Assembly (NCBI GenBank): GCA_029721435.1
Contig: CM056576.1
Coordinates: 109,782,666 to 109,846,665 of the forward strand
From: Gymnothorax reevesii
Lineage: Eukaryota; Chordata; Actinopteri; Anguilliformes; Muraenidae
Direction: 5' to 3'
DNA length: 64,000 bases
In this document: positions 52,609 to 64,000 of the stretch, one piece after another
Numbering within the stretch: position 1 is the stretch's first letter
How the letters are laid out: every line of letters begins with the position of its first letter
Translations under genes and position numbers: made by a program
Notes under the pieces: generated by a model
The model's input: only the letters and a program-made list of their open reading frames with translations
The model's database searches: none
Told to the model about the DNA's origin: nothing

Positions 52609-54127
52609 AAGAGAAACCTAAGGAAATAATTCAATGCAATGGATATTTTCTTAGTTATAGCACAGTCTTATATAGTCACAGACAGGTTTTGGGTTTTAGA
52701 TTTATAACACTGCATTTAAAAAAGTTATTTCTGGATACTTGTGAACTCATGCAGGGAATCCACATTATCAATTTGTTTCCAGATTATCATCTATGAATGT
52801 TTCTCCAATACAGTTCAAAGGTATGTAAGCATAACAATTGCTCACACAGTACATGCATCTAGAGATAGGTGGACTTAAAATGAGGTAACGATGCAATGCA
52901 AAGCATTCCTCTCAAGTTTTATGCACAGTAAGACCAAGCACGGAGGCACTTAACTTGCTTATTTAGCAGTTAGAAAATGAGTGGCGTTGTATATCCTGAA
53001 GGAACGCCATGCATGTCACTGACAAACTGCCTGCCGAAACCCTCCAACCAATTGTTGCATGTGTCTCCATTCTGCTTCCGCCTAAACTTTCGGAAGTTGC
53101 ACCCAAACTGACAGAAGTCCTGACGGGGCCGTCACACAGCGCATATAGTTCATTAGATCACTCCACATATTGCAGAGAATGTGATATCGAAGTGGATGTA
53201 TTGGGGACGTAGGGTGGTAGGGTAGCCAAGTGGCAGGTTGTTTAACATAGAGTTGACGGTTTGAGCTTCTCATAGGGCTTGGGATTCTGGCTTGCATCGG
53301 AAGTGATGAGGCTGGGAAGAACGCCGCCATTGAGCCTCTGAGCCCCAGTTTATCTCAGTCACTCTTCCTACTTGCAACTGTTCTTTCTGGCGTTTCTCCC
53401 AAGGCATTCATAGAAAAAAGAAACTTGTTCTAAATTGAACTTCCTTCAACAAATAAAGGCTAAAAATTTTATCCATTGAGTTTCACATATAAATACTGAT
53501 TCTTTTTTGTTCTCCTAGAAGCCCATGTAACAATAACCATTTGAATGTATACTTTTTTGACTTTTCAGATGTTACATTTCCACTTAAATGATCTCAGCTG
53601 CTGAGTAAACTGGCTATTTTTTGTCCATGGATCCTTTGTGTATTTCGAATGAGAGGCTTGGACTTGACATTTTTTTCTGTGTGCTGGAGTTCTACACACC
53701 ACTAGGACAGAAATTTAATTCCAAATCATGCAGCAGCCAGTTTGAGACCTTATTTTCACAGCTGTGTCGTGTTATTGCTACCTTTGTAATTTATTTTGAT
53801 GGGACATCTGTGGCAGGTAAGTGTAAGAAATTAAGGTCCTTTCCCTCTCATTAATCACCTGCTCCATGCGTTATTTGCCCTGTTTTCTTATAGCAGACCG
53901 GCAAAGTAAAAAAAAATTTAAAAAATAAAATAAATAAATAATTCTTCACAGCCATCTTAGAAAGAAGATCACAGTCGGGGAGTTCTCTGGAACCAAATAT
54001 TCTGATCACAGTTCATTTAAAAAAAAACCTGCAAATTAAGAGAAATGGAGATAAAACAACATTTTGCCGTGCAGTGGTTTGTAATATAATCTACTGTGCT
54101 TTTCTCAGCCACATGAAATAAACTATA
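52609..54127. other. Unannotated stretch
   Basis: No gene recognised. 53205-53275 has weak tRNA-like box words (see rejected list). A-rich and T-rich runs lie near 53909-53945. Confidence 0.35.
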
Positions 54128-54129
54128 TA

Positions 54130-55823
54130 CAACCCCAATTCTAATAAGTTGGTACATAATGGAGAATACGAATAAAATCCAAATGGAGCAATTTAAAAAG
54201 TCCATTCCCCTCTGCTATATTGAAAACACTACAATAACACATTACTTGATGCCCTAACTTGTGAATTCAATTCTTTATTGAAAATATACATTTATTTCTC
54301 AGCTGTTTGCTGCTATAAAAAAGGTGTCGCTGGGGAAAATGATGGCTAAGAATGATGTCATGAGTTGCAATAATAAGGGGATAATAATACAAGTGTTGTA
54401 GTATGAAGTGCGCCTGCGAAAAAGACCAAAGATGGGTTGATGCTTACCAACTTGTGGACAGATGCGCTAGTTCCATCACTTTAGGAACATATTCCTTGAG
54501 GAAATCTCTGTTCCCTCAGACGTCACTGTCTGAAAAAAACTGTCACGTGACTGTGGGTATCACAACATGAACGTCACAACATCAAAATTGCTTTGTCAAA
54601 CCTTTGTCAGTCAACCCATTCAGCAGCTACATCCACAGATACTGTAGGCATACATAATACTTTGTCAAAAAGCAATGCCAACTTCTCTGGGCTTTGTGCC
54701 ATCAGAGATAGACAGTAGTACAGTGGAAACATGTTTTGTGGTCCGACAAGTCAACATTTCATTTGGTTTTTTGGGGGAAAAAAACAGCCCCTCAAGCTGT
54801 TCTCAAGCTGTTATCAGTGTCAAAAGCCAGCATCTGTAGTGGCTTGTGGCTGTGTAAGTGTGCATGGCGTAGGTGACTTGCACATTTGCAAGGGCACCAT
54901 TAATGCATAAAGTTATGCACGAATTTTAAAGCAATGTATGCTGCCATCTAGACATCTTCTGTTCCAGGGATGTACCTGCATTTTCCAGCAAGATAAAGCC
55001 AAACCACATCCTGCTGGGAATACACATGCATGATTGTGTTGAGTGCGTATGCTTGATATGGCAGCCTGCAGTCCTATCAGTCTCTGAATGAGAATATATG
55101 ATGCATTATGAAGTAAAACCAGCTACAACGCTGTCACCATAAAATTCCAATGTTGAAATCGGCTTAATGGAGGACTGGGGAAAACTCCACTTGCTAAACT
55201 TGACCACCTGTTGCCCTCAATCCCCAGATGCTTCATGAGTGAGATTTAAAAACAAGATGATGTTGGACAGTGGTGAACAGTCAACTGTGCCAACTTCTCT
55301 GGACTCTGTTCCAGTCATTATGTGGTATATTTTAAATCAACAATTGAATTTTAAATTACAACATCAAATAATGTGTCGTTCTATTCTGGCAGCAGATTAA
55401 TGGACTTTGAGTCTCTCTTTTTTGATTTTATTTGCATTTTCATGATGAGCAAACTTTAACAGAATTGGAGTTGAATGAAAATCATTAAATTACATTCCAG
55501 CACTTTCACGTTTGGCATGCCCCAGTGCTGATATGTCCATTGTATCTCAACTGGCAATTTGCTGAATTCAAATATGACTACATCACATAAAACTTTGGCA
55601 CATTGGTCGGTTCATGCGAATTTAAGATCATATTTATGGGAGTCTGAAGAATCCTATTTAGATGGAAAGAACTACGTGTTAACGAGTCACCTTCATCATG
55701 TGCATCATTATTATATGTTTTTGTGCTGATATATGTTGTGGGGGTGTTTGCTTTTCAAATCAGTCCTTGTTGATTTCATTTATATTTTTCACGATGTGCC
55801 AACTTTTTTTGGAATTGGGGTTG
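54130..55823 (+). mobile_element. Full-length but eroded Tc1-like element (CAACCCC family)
   Basis: The left end CAACCCCAATTCTAATAAGT and the reverse complement of the right end CAACCCCAATTCCAAAAAAA, flanked by TA on both sides (54128-54129 and 55824-55825). About 1.69 kb, the expected size. The interior keeps family words in order: GTTATCAGTGTCAAAAGCCA; CATCTGTAGTGGCTTGTGG; CTGCATTTTCCAGCAAGATA (the second-Asp region); then CATTATGAAGTAAAACC. No open frame longer than chance remains, so this is one of the oldest copies of the family in the window. Confidence 0.9.
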
Positions 55824-55825
55824 TA

Positions 55826-56439
55826 AATCTGCTTTTAAACACAAATAATGTTGTGAGGGCTTCCAAACAGCCAACAAGCACAGAGAATGGGTGTATTTTT
55901 TGAGTGATGGCCAATATGCATAATATTAATTAACTATGACCATCATATGAATAATGCCAGATGTGATGGTTCCAGCATCTGAGAAATACAGCTGCCCCCA
56001 GGGATTTTATGCACAACACCACTGAGTTTAGTTTTTACAGAATATGGTGTGAGAAACAGGAATCCATTGTGTGTGTAGTTCTATGGTTGAAAACTCCTTG
56101 TTAATGAGAGACACTTGAGAAAAATATGTAAACCGGTTCAAGCCATCAGATTAGTAACCATTTCTCTCAAAACAACTCTTTACCAAAGTGCTGTGCAGGA
56201 AAAATAAAACATCTCTAAAAATATGAAACCTGGAATCTGGTGGGCTAAAGATCACAGCAGTCTCCACTCCTGTCTGCTGGCTCGTAGATGAGGCTTCAGT
56301 GGGCGTATTCTCTTCCAAACTTCGCGGTTGAAAATTACACATCTTACCAAGTTTGGTCCACAAACCTCACAATGCCATCAGCTTACCTCTATGGACTGCG
56401 AAGATCCAGATCTCAATGCAAGAAAGATTCATGGGGAAG
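55826..56439. other. Unannotated stretch
   Basis: No family recognised. Confidence 0.35.
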
Positions 56440-56645
56440 AGATATAATGAGAAGATGCTGTTTGAATGTCTTGCTGAAAAATATGGAGAAACTGTGTGAT
56501 AGTATCCAGTCAGAAAGGATCAGAATCTCAATGGAACACCTCCAGCATGTGCCATGAAGAATACAGGCTGTTGTGATGGCAAAAAAGGAGGCCCTAGTAA
56601 TTCTTTTTATAATTCGTCCAAGTGTATTTCAGAGAAAACAAGCCA
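56440..56645 (+). pseudogene. Possible Tc1-like transposase C-terminal relic
   Basis: The frame ending at 56557 reads LLKNMEKLCDSIQSERIRIS then MEHLQHVP, and directly after its stop RIQAVVMAKKEALVILFII. This resembles the C-terminus of one fish Tc1 group (pattern L-x-x-L-C-D-A-I...I-S-E-E-x-F-Q-H-L-V...M-P-R-R-I-x-A-V-L-x-A-K-G-G). The catalytic part is not visible upstream, and no terminal repeat was found. Suggestive only. Confidence 0.45.
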
Positions 56646-57552
56646 TACCATGCCAACAAAGGGCAAATGGAAAATATTCATTTGATAAAAAAATGATCAT
56701 CGTGAAATTATTTTCTCCTGTAGCTTGTCAGCATTCCTCTGTATTTTTACAGGGAGTCTGTGAATCTCTACAAGCGTAAAGCTGGGGTTCAATTACTTTT
56801 GAAACTCATGAGGAGCTTTGTTCAGGGGTATACATTTTTAACAAGCATGCCTCAGGCTATGGTCTGTCATATCATACAGATTGAGAAAAGCTTGCTTTAT
56901 TGTGTGCATATCTTATCTACAAACCTCCTGATTTCTTCAAAGCGGCTGTAACAAGGTGTATGTTTTCATGAGGGCAGCTGCCATGATATGAAGCATAGAA
57001 GATATGGCTTTTGTATTTTATAGTGACGTGTTTTGCTAGAGGCACCTTCACTCATTTATTGAAGAGAACACTGTGAAAGCGGTGTGGTGCCTGCCATTGA
57101 GTGAGAACATGTTAGTCTATTCCTTCATGCACAGAAGAAACGGAATGAGTTCCACCTGTGAGGTTTAGTAGGAGAATACAAATTAATCTCAAACAAACCA
57201 CAACAGACTATGTACAGCACTAATCGCTACTATGGAGGCACCGATCCAGTTGTTTTCAGTTCTGATCCAATTTTTCATTTTCAATATACGTCACAACAAT
57301 ATGCAAATTAGTGTTCTGCCCTGTTGCAGTATATGCAAGTGTTCTTGACCCCAAGTCATGCTATATGGCTTACGCTATCTTGCCGAAATAATGCCCGTTT
57401 TACGCATTGTTTATGGCTGTGGTCATAATGCTGCAAAGAAACAAAGCACCCCATGTCGCAGGTATCAGGAAGGGAGATTGGCTCTTAACTGCGTTATATT
57501 TTTAAAAGTGGGAGGAATGTAGGGTGGAGATTGACAAATAAATATTAAACCT
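56646..57552. other. Unannotated stretch
   Basis: Nothing recognised. Confidence 0.35.
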
Positions 57553-58160
57553 TTAAAGGGGACCTATTATGCTACATTTCCAAGTTTATATTTTGATCTT
57601 GGACTCCCCTAGAGTACTCCTGATCGTTCAAAGTCCAAAAAGGGTCCTTATTTAGCTCATACTGCCATCCTCAAAAAACCCCCTTTGTAGTCCATTGTAG
57701 TCTCTGCCTGAAACGCCTGGTTTGGGTGGCTCTTCCGCTATGGCCCCCCCTTCCCCGTGTGCGCACTTTCTTCTGATTGGCCAGCACTTTGGTGGGCGGA
57801 GTTGGGCGGGACTCTGCAGAACCCAGTTTTCCGAGTTCGGCTCTCTAGTGTGATACGTGAAACGTGTCTGCCATCTAAGCTAAGGAATTGGCAGGGAAAT
57901 ACCGCAATCAAACGCAGTACATGTGTATAGATCTAATGAAATGAACTTGTTCTCATTAACGGAGTGGCAAAAGTGGAGGATGCAGTGCAAAAGTCTGACA
58001 GCTCAAGCTCGAATTTGCTGTCTACCTACGGCGACTATGGTGAGTACACCTGTGTTTCTGCTCTATAGCTAGGATTGCGGGAAAGGTAGAATCCACCCCA
58101 TACTGACACTTTTGTAGAACGGGTCGACAAACCCAAGTGTAGACCGAAGACAGTAGAAAT
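57553..58160 (+). mobile_element. TTAA-flanked transposon terminus (Kolobok/Looper-like candidate)
   Basis: TTAA (57553-57556) followed by AGGGGACCTATTATGCTACA, close to a terminus I associate with fish Kolobok/Looper-type elements (TTAAAGGGGACCTATTATGC). The next 500 bp are GC-richer (CCCCCCTTCCCCGTGTGCGC, TGGTGGGCGGAGTTGGGCGG) than the surroundings, and such CCAATC/GGGCGG content is typical of the 5' region of these elements. No opposite terminus was found in the window, so the extent is unknown. Confidence 0.4.
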
Positions 58161-59460
58161 CCGGTGGGTCTGAGTTTAGAGGGTAACATGGACAGCGAGG
58201 AGCAGCAAAAAGTGGACCAACAATTTATGGACTGCTTAGGTGTGTATTATAAGGACCTGCTGGTTTGTGTGCATAACTGTGGTGGCGTGGAGTAACGAAC
58301 AGCTCCTGTCCTAGTATATGACGGAGGGGAGAAAGCTAAAGGCTAAACGGCATTTTCGGAAAATTACCCGTGGTAATGGTTTACTTATTGCGTCGGTATG
58401 ACCAGCATTTGCTCACAGAAAAGTTTTTGCGCGATAGACTACATTCAAAGTCAATGCAAAGCAGTGCATTGTCAATGTGAATGTAATCTGTTGCGCGAAA
58501 AATTTGTTTTGCGTCCGATGTGAAAGCAGCTTTATGGATAGTATGCGACAGCTAGAGAGAGCTCGGTTATGTTATGAACATAATACAGGTTTTACAGACC
58601 GTAAGTCCCTTAAGCGTGGACAAGTTGCTTATGTGGACAACTTATTGCTTACAAGTTGAATATGTGTTTATTCACTTCTACAGGAAAGAATTTTCTATTC
58701 AATCTCCGCCTTTTTTGCCATTTTTTATTTGCCACAACAATTTCTAAAGGGGGATGAAATTATGTCATGGTAGTGCAGAGAAATCGTTTCTTATACCAGA
58801 CACGTTAGAGCTTCTGCATTTCGCGATTGCTTTCATGGTAGCATCAGAGAGCTAGCCCAGATGTTGGTGAAGTATCTGACTGATCCCGCTCATGGATGGA
58901 AGTGAAGAGATCACAAGCAGCCGCAAACAAACCCAAACACGTACCATCCCAAGCTCTGCAAAACCTATGTCTGGTCTAACAGCAGCCTTTTCAGCCCAAC
59001 TTTGCGGACACATACAGCAGCTCTCCAGTTAGTTTAAACTGTAGTGGCTACAATCAGGCAACGTTATGATGAAACTGCCACATTGATGCTTACTGAAGTA
59101 ACACAAGCATACCGATCAGAGTTATTGCATATAAGTTAACCAGGAGCATTTTTAATTAGCACGGCACGCAAACTAACATGCAGTGGCTGGTAACCAAGCA
59201 TTCATAACAACCACAGAGACAAACCCTTGCAATACAGGTTTTACAGATAGGAAGTTCCATTACAGTGGACAGTTGTACCAAGCATCCAAATTACGAACAA
59301 GTATAAAAATTGAAATCAGCTTCACGTGCATTAAGGTGGATTTTACCAGTAGTAATATGGAAACTGATTTTGACTCCGGACTTCTCGCGCTTTTGGTTAC
59401 TCAGGGGTTAGAAGAAATTGAATTGCTTTAATTCATTAATTATGGCTGTCTTGCGAGTGA
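58161..59460. other. Unclassified, possible continuation of the TTAA element
   Basis: Holds a diverged direct repeat of about 45 bp (58582 and 59231, sharing AATACAGGTTTTACAGA then GTGGACA-GTTG). Both copies lie in open frames with a shared NTGFTDRK peptide. The second frame (59183-59431) continues LRTSIKIEISFTCIKVDFTS. No known protein family recognised. Confidence 0.3.
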
Positions 59461-61019
59461 CCTAGATGTGGTCTGATAAGCTATCACCAGCCAATGTTGT
59501 GCAAAAACTGGGTTTCTGCTTGCAGTAGCCGACTATTGGGTGAACTGAGAATAATAAAGTAGAGGAATTTGGAAAAGGTCTGGACCAAGGGTGAGAGCAG
59601 GATAGGAGTCTGCTGCACATTGAACCAAATGACAACAATAAAGGTATGCAAGGTATAATATGTAACTGTGACACCCACTCGCACAACAGCTTTTCGACAT
59701 TTTGGGTTGTTTAGCAGAAATATTCTCGCACACAATGACAGACAGCAATGAGGAAAAGTCAATCACTGATTGAGCCATTTGTTTTCACAGAGTTATGTAA
59801 CTTCTGGTCTTACGCCGAAAAGAAATATTTATTCAAAAGGCATGAACTTCATCTGATCAAAACAAACCAAGTAGGGCTATAGCTTTACAGCTGCAACAAC
59901 TGTAAGGTTGTCATATTTGCAATGTTTTACCCTTATCTACTGTGTCTGGGGAGAACTGTTGTCAAAAACTGCTTGAAGCACACATCCATGGTTCACTGTT
60001 GCCAGGGAATAAACTAGATTTACCCGGCTGCTGTTGTAGAAAATTACAAATTACAAGTGGATATCTTTTGCCATTTCTTGAGAAAAAAAAGTTTGACAAG
60101 TATGATAGTGTTTTGTTGAAGGTCTTGGCTGTGTAATTCTTTCATATAATGTTTTGATAACATGTAATTCAGTTTATGAAAAAAGCAACTTAACTGCTCA
60201 ACAGGAGATAGCTCTAACTTAATTAAAATTGCTGAAACTAAGAGACTACAGAAGGATATCTTTTGCCATTCTGATCGATATTTGTATGATTTCAATAGCT
60301 GTCTGTGTACTATATGCGACAAAATCGACTGGAATCATAAAAAACGCGGGGTATCGGCATGAGACAAACTTCTCTCAGGATCAGAGTGGATTGATTCATT
60401 TTAAAAAATAAAGGTGCATCTTTTCCCTGGGATGAGGTAGTGATACATGTCAAACACACTTCTAAAAGTACTTTCAATATGGATCAGGCTGACCTCATAG
60501 ATTTCTTGGCGACAAATAATAACCAGATTAAACTAATTGAAACATTACATTTTTCTAATTAATAACCAATGGAATCTGGATTGAAACGTGACTCAATGAC
60601 ATTAGTCCAATGTCCGATCTGTTTAATGCGCAGAAGCAAATATTTGTCACTCACTACTCACTCTGCCATGGAATGGCATGTACTTTGATATTTGAGGTGC
60701 CACATTTAGAGGTCATCAATTTGGCACTGGTAGTTTGTGTCCCTCATTGAAGCTGGTGGGCTTGGATTTTTGAGGCCATAGTTATGTCTCATTCACGGTT
60801 TGTGAGTCAGGTTGTCCCATCAGGGTCAGAAAGGCTTGAAGTTTCAGGCCTTTGTATTACTGCTAAATTATTTTTTCTAAGGAAATTCTACAGGCACAAG
60901 ACCTGACTCTTGCCTATCTAATTGAAGCACCGTTCTCTAGTTGTAATGTATTTCAGGCATTTTTTTATTTCAGTGACTTTCCTTGGCTTCTGTTAAGTAG
61001 CCCAGAATAGAAGGAATCA
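59461..61019. other. Unannotated stretch
   Basis: Contains a 17-bp direct repeat GGATATCTTTTGCCATT at 60059 and 60254. No gene recognised. Confidence 0.35.
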
Positions 61020-61570
61020 GAATGGAGCAAGGAGTGAAAATAACAAGGCTTTTATGAAGGAAGCTAACAGTTCAGATCCACTACAAACAGTGCAATACAG
61101 ATTAGGTAGATCGTAGTCTCGGGGTTGGTCAGGGCCACACCACCTTGTACACGTAACGGCTGAGCATGCAGGATGCAGTCGATAAGGCAAGCCAAGTTCA
61201 ATACCTGGAAGTCAGTTAAAAAGGGAATGCGGCAGGCGAGGAAGGTAATGGTGGAGCCTTGAGCAGGAATACCAACAATGAATCGAGGAACTGGAACAAA
61301 ACAAGGAGGAAGCCAGGATTTTGAATGCAGGGACAAGGAGCCAGAAACTCAGAAAGCGAGAAAGCAATGAGGAGCATGAGGCAGGCACAAAGACAATCTG
61401 GCAGCGAACAACGAAACTTGGCAAGTAATATACACGGGAAACAGGGACAGAACAGGGAACAGGTGAGGCGGGGGTATAGCTTGAAAATATGAGGGCACAG
61501 AATGAAACAAGACCGTGAATCAATTAATAAAACAATTAATTGAGAGCATGCGGACGAGAAAGAAAGGGGG
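61020..61570 (-). mobile_element. LTR-like segment (solo LTR candidate)
   Basis: Strongly A/G-rich on the plus strand and T/C-rich on the minus strand, with repeated words such as CTGTTCCCTGTTCTGTCCCT and GTGTATATTACTTGCC (promoter-like) as in fish LTRs. The overlapping minus-strand frames of 90-137 codons are low-complexity shadows of the T/C bias. No partner LTR or duplication found. Confidence 0.35.
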
Positions 61571-64000
61571 AAAAAAAATGCAAAGCTTAGAGACAGATGC
61601 AGGAGATTTGATAACTCCTCGGTATCCATAAAGCAAGCCTATCAAGTGTAATCGAAGACCCCAGTGCAAAATGTACTTGTCACAAAATGTGCAATTTGAG
61701 AAAATTGAGAAAATCAACATACTAACGTAACTGTAAAAGATGTTTTCCCACCCTTACTTGAAGGTGTGTGAAAATGCGACTTCAGTACTTCTAGCACTGA
61801 GCTCCATGAATGTAGTATATTGGTCAGACTGTTCTACTCTGATAGCGTTCATTTTTTTCACCCCTACGATAGAGGGGGCCTTAATCAACTACAGAGGATT
61901 CCATATAGTGACCTCCTTTATATCCGCCTTTTCTTAAGAGTGTATACGGTATTAGCGAGCATGCAGCCAACTGGCCAGAATATTAGACTGATTAAATTTT
62001 TCGTACAAAGTAGTCAAGGAACAGTTAGCACCACGTCTAACTGAGGCAATGCATTTAACTGCATCGGGCTGCCAATCCATATTCAATAACACTTATGTGG
62101 CACTTAGGCTGTTCATCTCTACCGCCATCAACGATTATGCGTTCGGCCTAACAGTTCTGCTCTCTTGTGAGAATTGCCTGTTGGATGCTACTTTATCTCC
62201 ATTCAGTTACATTCACTTTCTGTATGTACACTAAGTTGTTGTTCTAACCTCTGTGCTCCCTATTGGCTCTTTTCAACTGTGCAGTGAAGTTATGGTTCAC
62301 ATGTAATCATTACTTTATCATTTTTCATCAGCAAATTTGTGGATGGTACGTAAAGAAACCGACCCAGGTATGCTGTTTTTTTTCAATCGACCTCTGTCAA
62401 GGTTCCAAGCAAACCACACCGTGTCAGTACGGTAGAGCCCGAAACACTACAGACCACTGATTGGTCAGAAAGAATCGTGTCACTTTCACTTTGTCCAACA
62501 AAGGACTCCACACACTAAAAACACCAGGATTTTTAAAACTATTCACAACAAATTTCGAAGGTTTCTATTTGCTCTTTTGTTTGAACAACAAATAATTAAA
62601 GTAAATAAGTAAATAAATAAAAGCATTGGCTTAACTGTGTGCAGCTTATGGGGTACACACTTTCCTCTGTATTATGGACGATGACTAAATTTAACAGCAG
62701 CTTGACGAAGCAATGAGGAACGACGCTGTGCTTCAAACAAGCACGAATGACCCTTTCGTAACAACCCTGCTCACGCTAGCGGCACAGTAATCAGGGGAAA
62801 TGCGCCATGGATTCAGGGTAAGGTGGCGTAACTGAACAACACCGCTATGTGGAAAAGCTTCATTTGTTGTTAGTCTCTGACGAGAGCATAAATGTATGTA
62901 GAAATGGGAACCAAGACAGTGATTCCAGGCAGGAAGCACTCTCGTTATGGCAGACTTCATGCCAGTATTGTCTCAGATCTGGTCTGGAGTCATTTGCAAC
63001 ATGGGAAGTTATGAATTTGGGCCTAATGTTTTTGAAAAGTTGGTGTGACCTTGAGACATGGAGCATTTCATGCAAATCAATCATATCCCTGAGGTTTGCG
63101 CTCCACCTATACTGCCTCCATTTGGACCCGTTTTCCAGATTCTCTAAAACTTGTGCAACATCCATGGTGTTTACTCGTGAGAAAGCAGATGTCTGCAGAA
63201 AATAGAATATATATCATTTCATGAAATTTCATCATTTTATTTGCACAGCATGAGCATACCGCTTATTGAAATAACAAAGGATTGCAAGATAAGGAACAGA
63301 ATCTGCCTTGTATATTGGGGCACAGACTATTGCACTGAGAGTTTGTAAGTGTGCATGCACATGCAGTTTACGAGAATAAGTGCACACGACTGGTTACAGG
63401 TATGCCTGTCTGTATGTTTGCCCTCCTTTCTAGGAGCAAGTATCAGGCAAAAAAAAAATCAGTATTCCAAGACAAGTGAATTCTACGGAGATGCTTTGAT
63501 GATTATTCCCTCTTTGACTCTTAATGAATTCCTGTGACTGGCTGATACATCTTAAATTCTGTTTTGTGGCCCCACTCACAAAGGATTCTATGACATAAAC
63601 AGCATTATAAAACCCCCCTGAAATTTTAAAGTAGTACCATTATGAAGGCAAGCTTTGGAAAATGTGCTTGATTGAGAAATTGTGAAAATATGAGAAACTG
63701 AATTGCAGTGACAGTGATAGGCTTACATGCATATTTTACACGAATGAGGTACAGCATTTATAAGTGAAACAGTAGGCACAATAAAATGAACAACAGCATG
63801 ATATGTTGCAGAAATGCGTTCCGTATACTTTACTATCATGCTTTCTATATTGCTGGACAACAGAAGAGGAATAAGGGAATAATTAATGACGCACCTTGCC
63901 CTCTCTGTGAAACTGTGCAATCCGGAATGGTAACACCAATACTCGCGGTAAAGGTTTCAACATTTTTCTATTAGTTTGTTTTTGGTTTTTGTGCTGTTCG
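61571..64000. other. Unannotated stretch to the window end
   Basis: No family recognised. 62849-63205 (plus) and 62860-63165 (minus) are open on both strands for about 100 codons without motif. An A run lies at 63450. Confidence 0.35.

Noticed and set aside
53205..53275. tRNA-like box words (TAGCCAAGTGG then GGTTTGAGCTTC)
   Set aside because: Spacing is roughly right for a tRNA-derived SINE, but no body or tail of a known SINE follows and no cloverleaf could be drawn by eye.
61216..61629. 137-codon minus-strand open frame rich in Leu, Phe, Ser, Cys
   Set aside because: It arises from the strong T/C bias of an LTR-like segment; three overlapping frames are open at once, which argues against coding.
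62849..63205. 118-codon plus frame and 101-codon minus frame
   Set aside because: No known domain, both strands open, no splice or promoter context.
1..64000. A host protein-coding gene
   Set aside because: No open frame or set of frames matched a cellular family, and every recognised domain belongs to a mobile element; small unknown exons cannot be excluded by eye.

Overview
This window looks like an intergenic or intronic, gene-poor stretch of a vertebrate nuclear genome, most probably a ray-finned fish (teleost-type). The evidence is the repeat content: several Tc1/mariner families with the CAACCCCAATTCC-type termini common in fish, a 5S-rRNA-headed SINE, a tRNA-headed SINE, L2-like and other Jockey-superfamily LINEs, Ty3/gypsy debris and hAT elements. 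Base composition is AT-rich. There are microsatellites, and there are no bacterial operons or ribosome binding sites. I found no host exon I could defend. Every protein similarity I recognise belongs to a transposon, and all of these are broken by stops, frameshifts or deletions.

Layout. 0.3-0.9 kb: Tc1-like N-terminal debris, partly inverted. 1.1-3.3 kb: internally deleted Ty3/gypsy gag-pol on the minus strand. 3.4-6.2 kb: 5'-truncated APE-type LINE on the minus strand. 7.1-7.35 kb: perfect MITE with an 8-bp target duplication. 7.5-9.4 kb: pogo/Tigger-like element with internal inverted repeats. 12.7-17.6 kb: composite block in which a Tc1 relic abuts a miniature gypsy element with a 24-bp minisatellite, and a second Tc1 relic is split by a GTF2IRD2/ZBED-like hAT transposon. 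17.77-19.35 kb: near-complete Tc1-like element on the minus strand. 19.4-20.1 kb: L2 3' end. 24.3-24.8 kb: 5S-SINE. 27.55-28.98 kb: TIR element flanked by TA. 31.0-32.5 kb: Tc1-like element with IR/DR-type termini. 36.7-38.7 kb: LINE end followed by a three-level transposon nest. 40.2-41.9 kb: hAT derivative with intact TIRs, a perfect 8-bp duplication and one surviving zinc-finger exon. 45.55-47.48 kb: TIR element with repeated TTCCATCAA motifs. 48.95-51.0 kb: Tc1 deletion derivative holding a solo LTR that itself holds a MITE. 52.4 kb: tRNA-SINE. 54.1-55.8 kb: another full-length Tc1-like relic. The last 8 kb hold little I can classify.

Nothing here works together as a pathway. The useful content is the order of insertions: exact target duplications at 7073/7350, 37493/37808, 40237/41927 and 49786/50770 let the insertion history be read. 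I did not find a convincing new biological system. The best candidates for a second look are the hAT derivative with a retained TTF-type zinc-finger exon, the TTCCATCAA element, the 24-bp coding-frame minisatellite in the mini-gypsy element, and the GC-rich insert inside a Tc1 relic.
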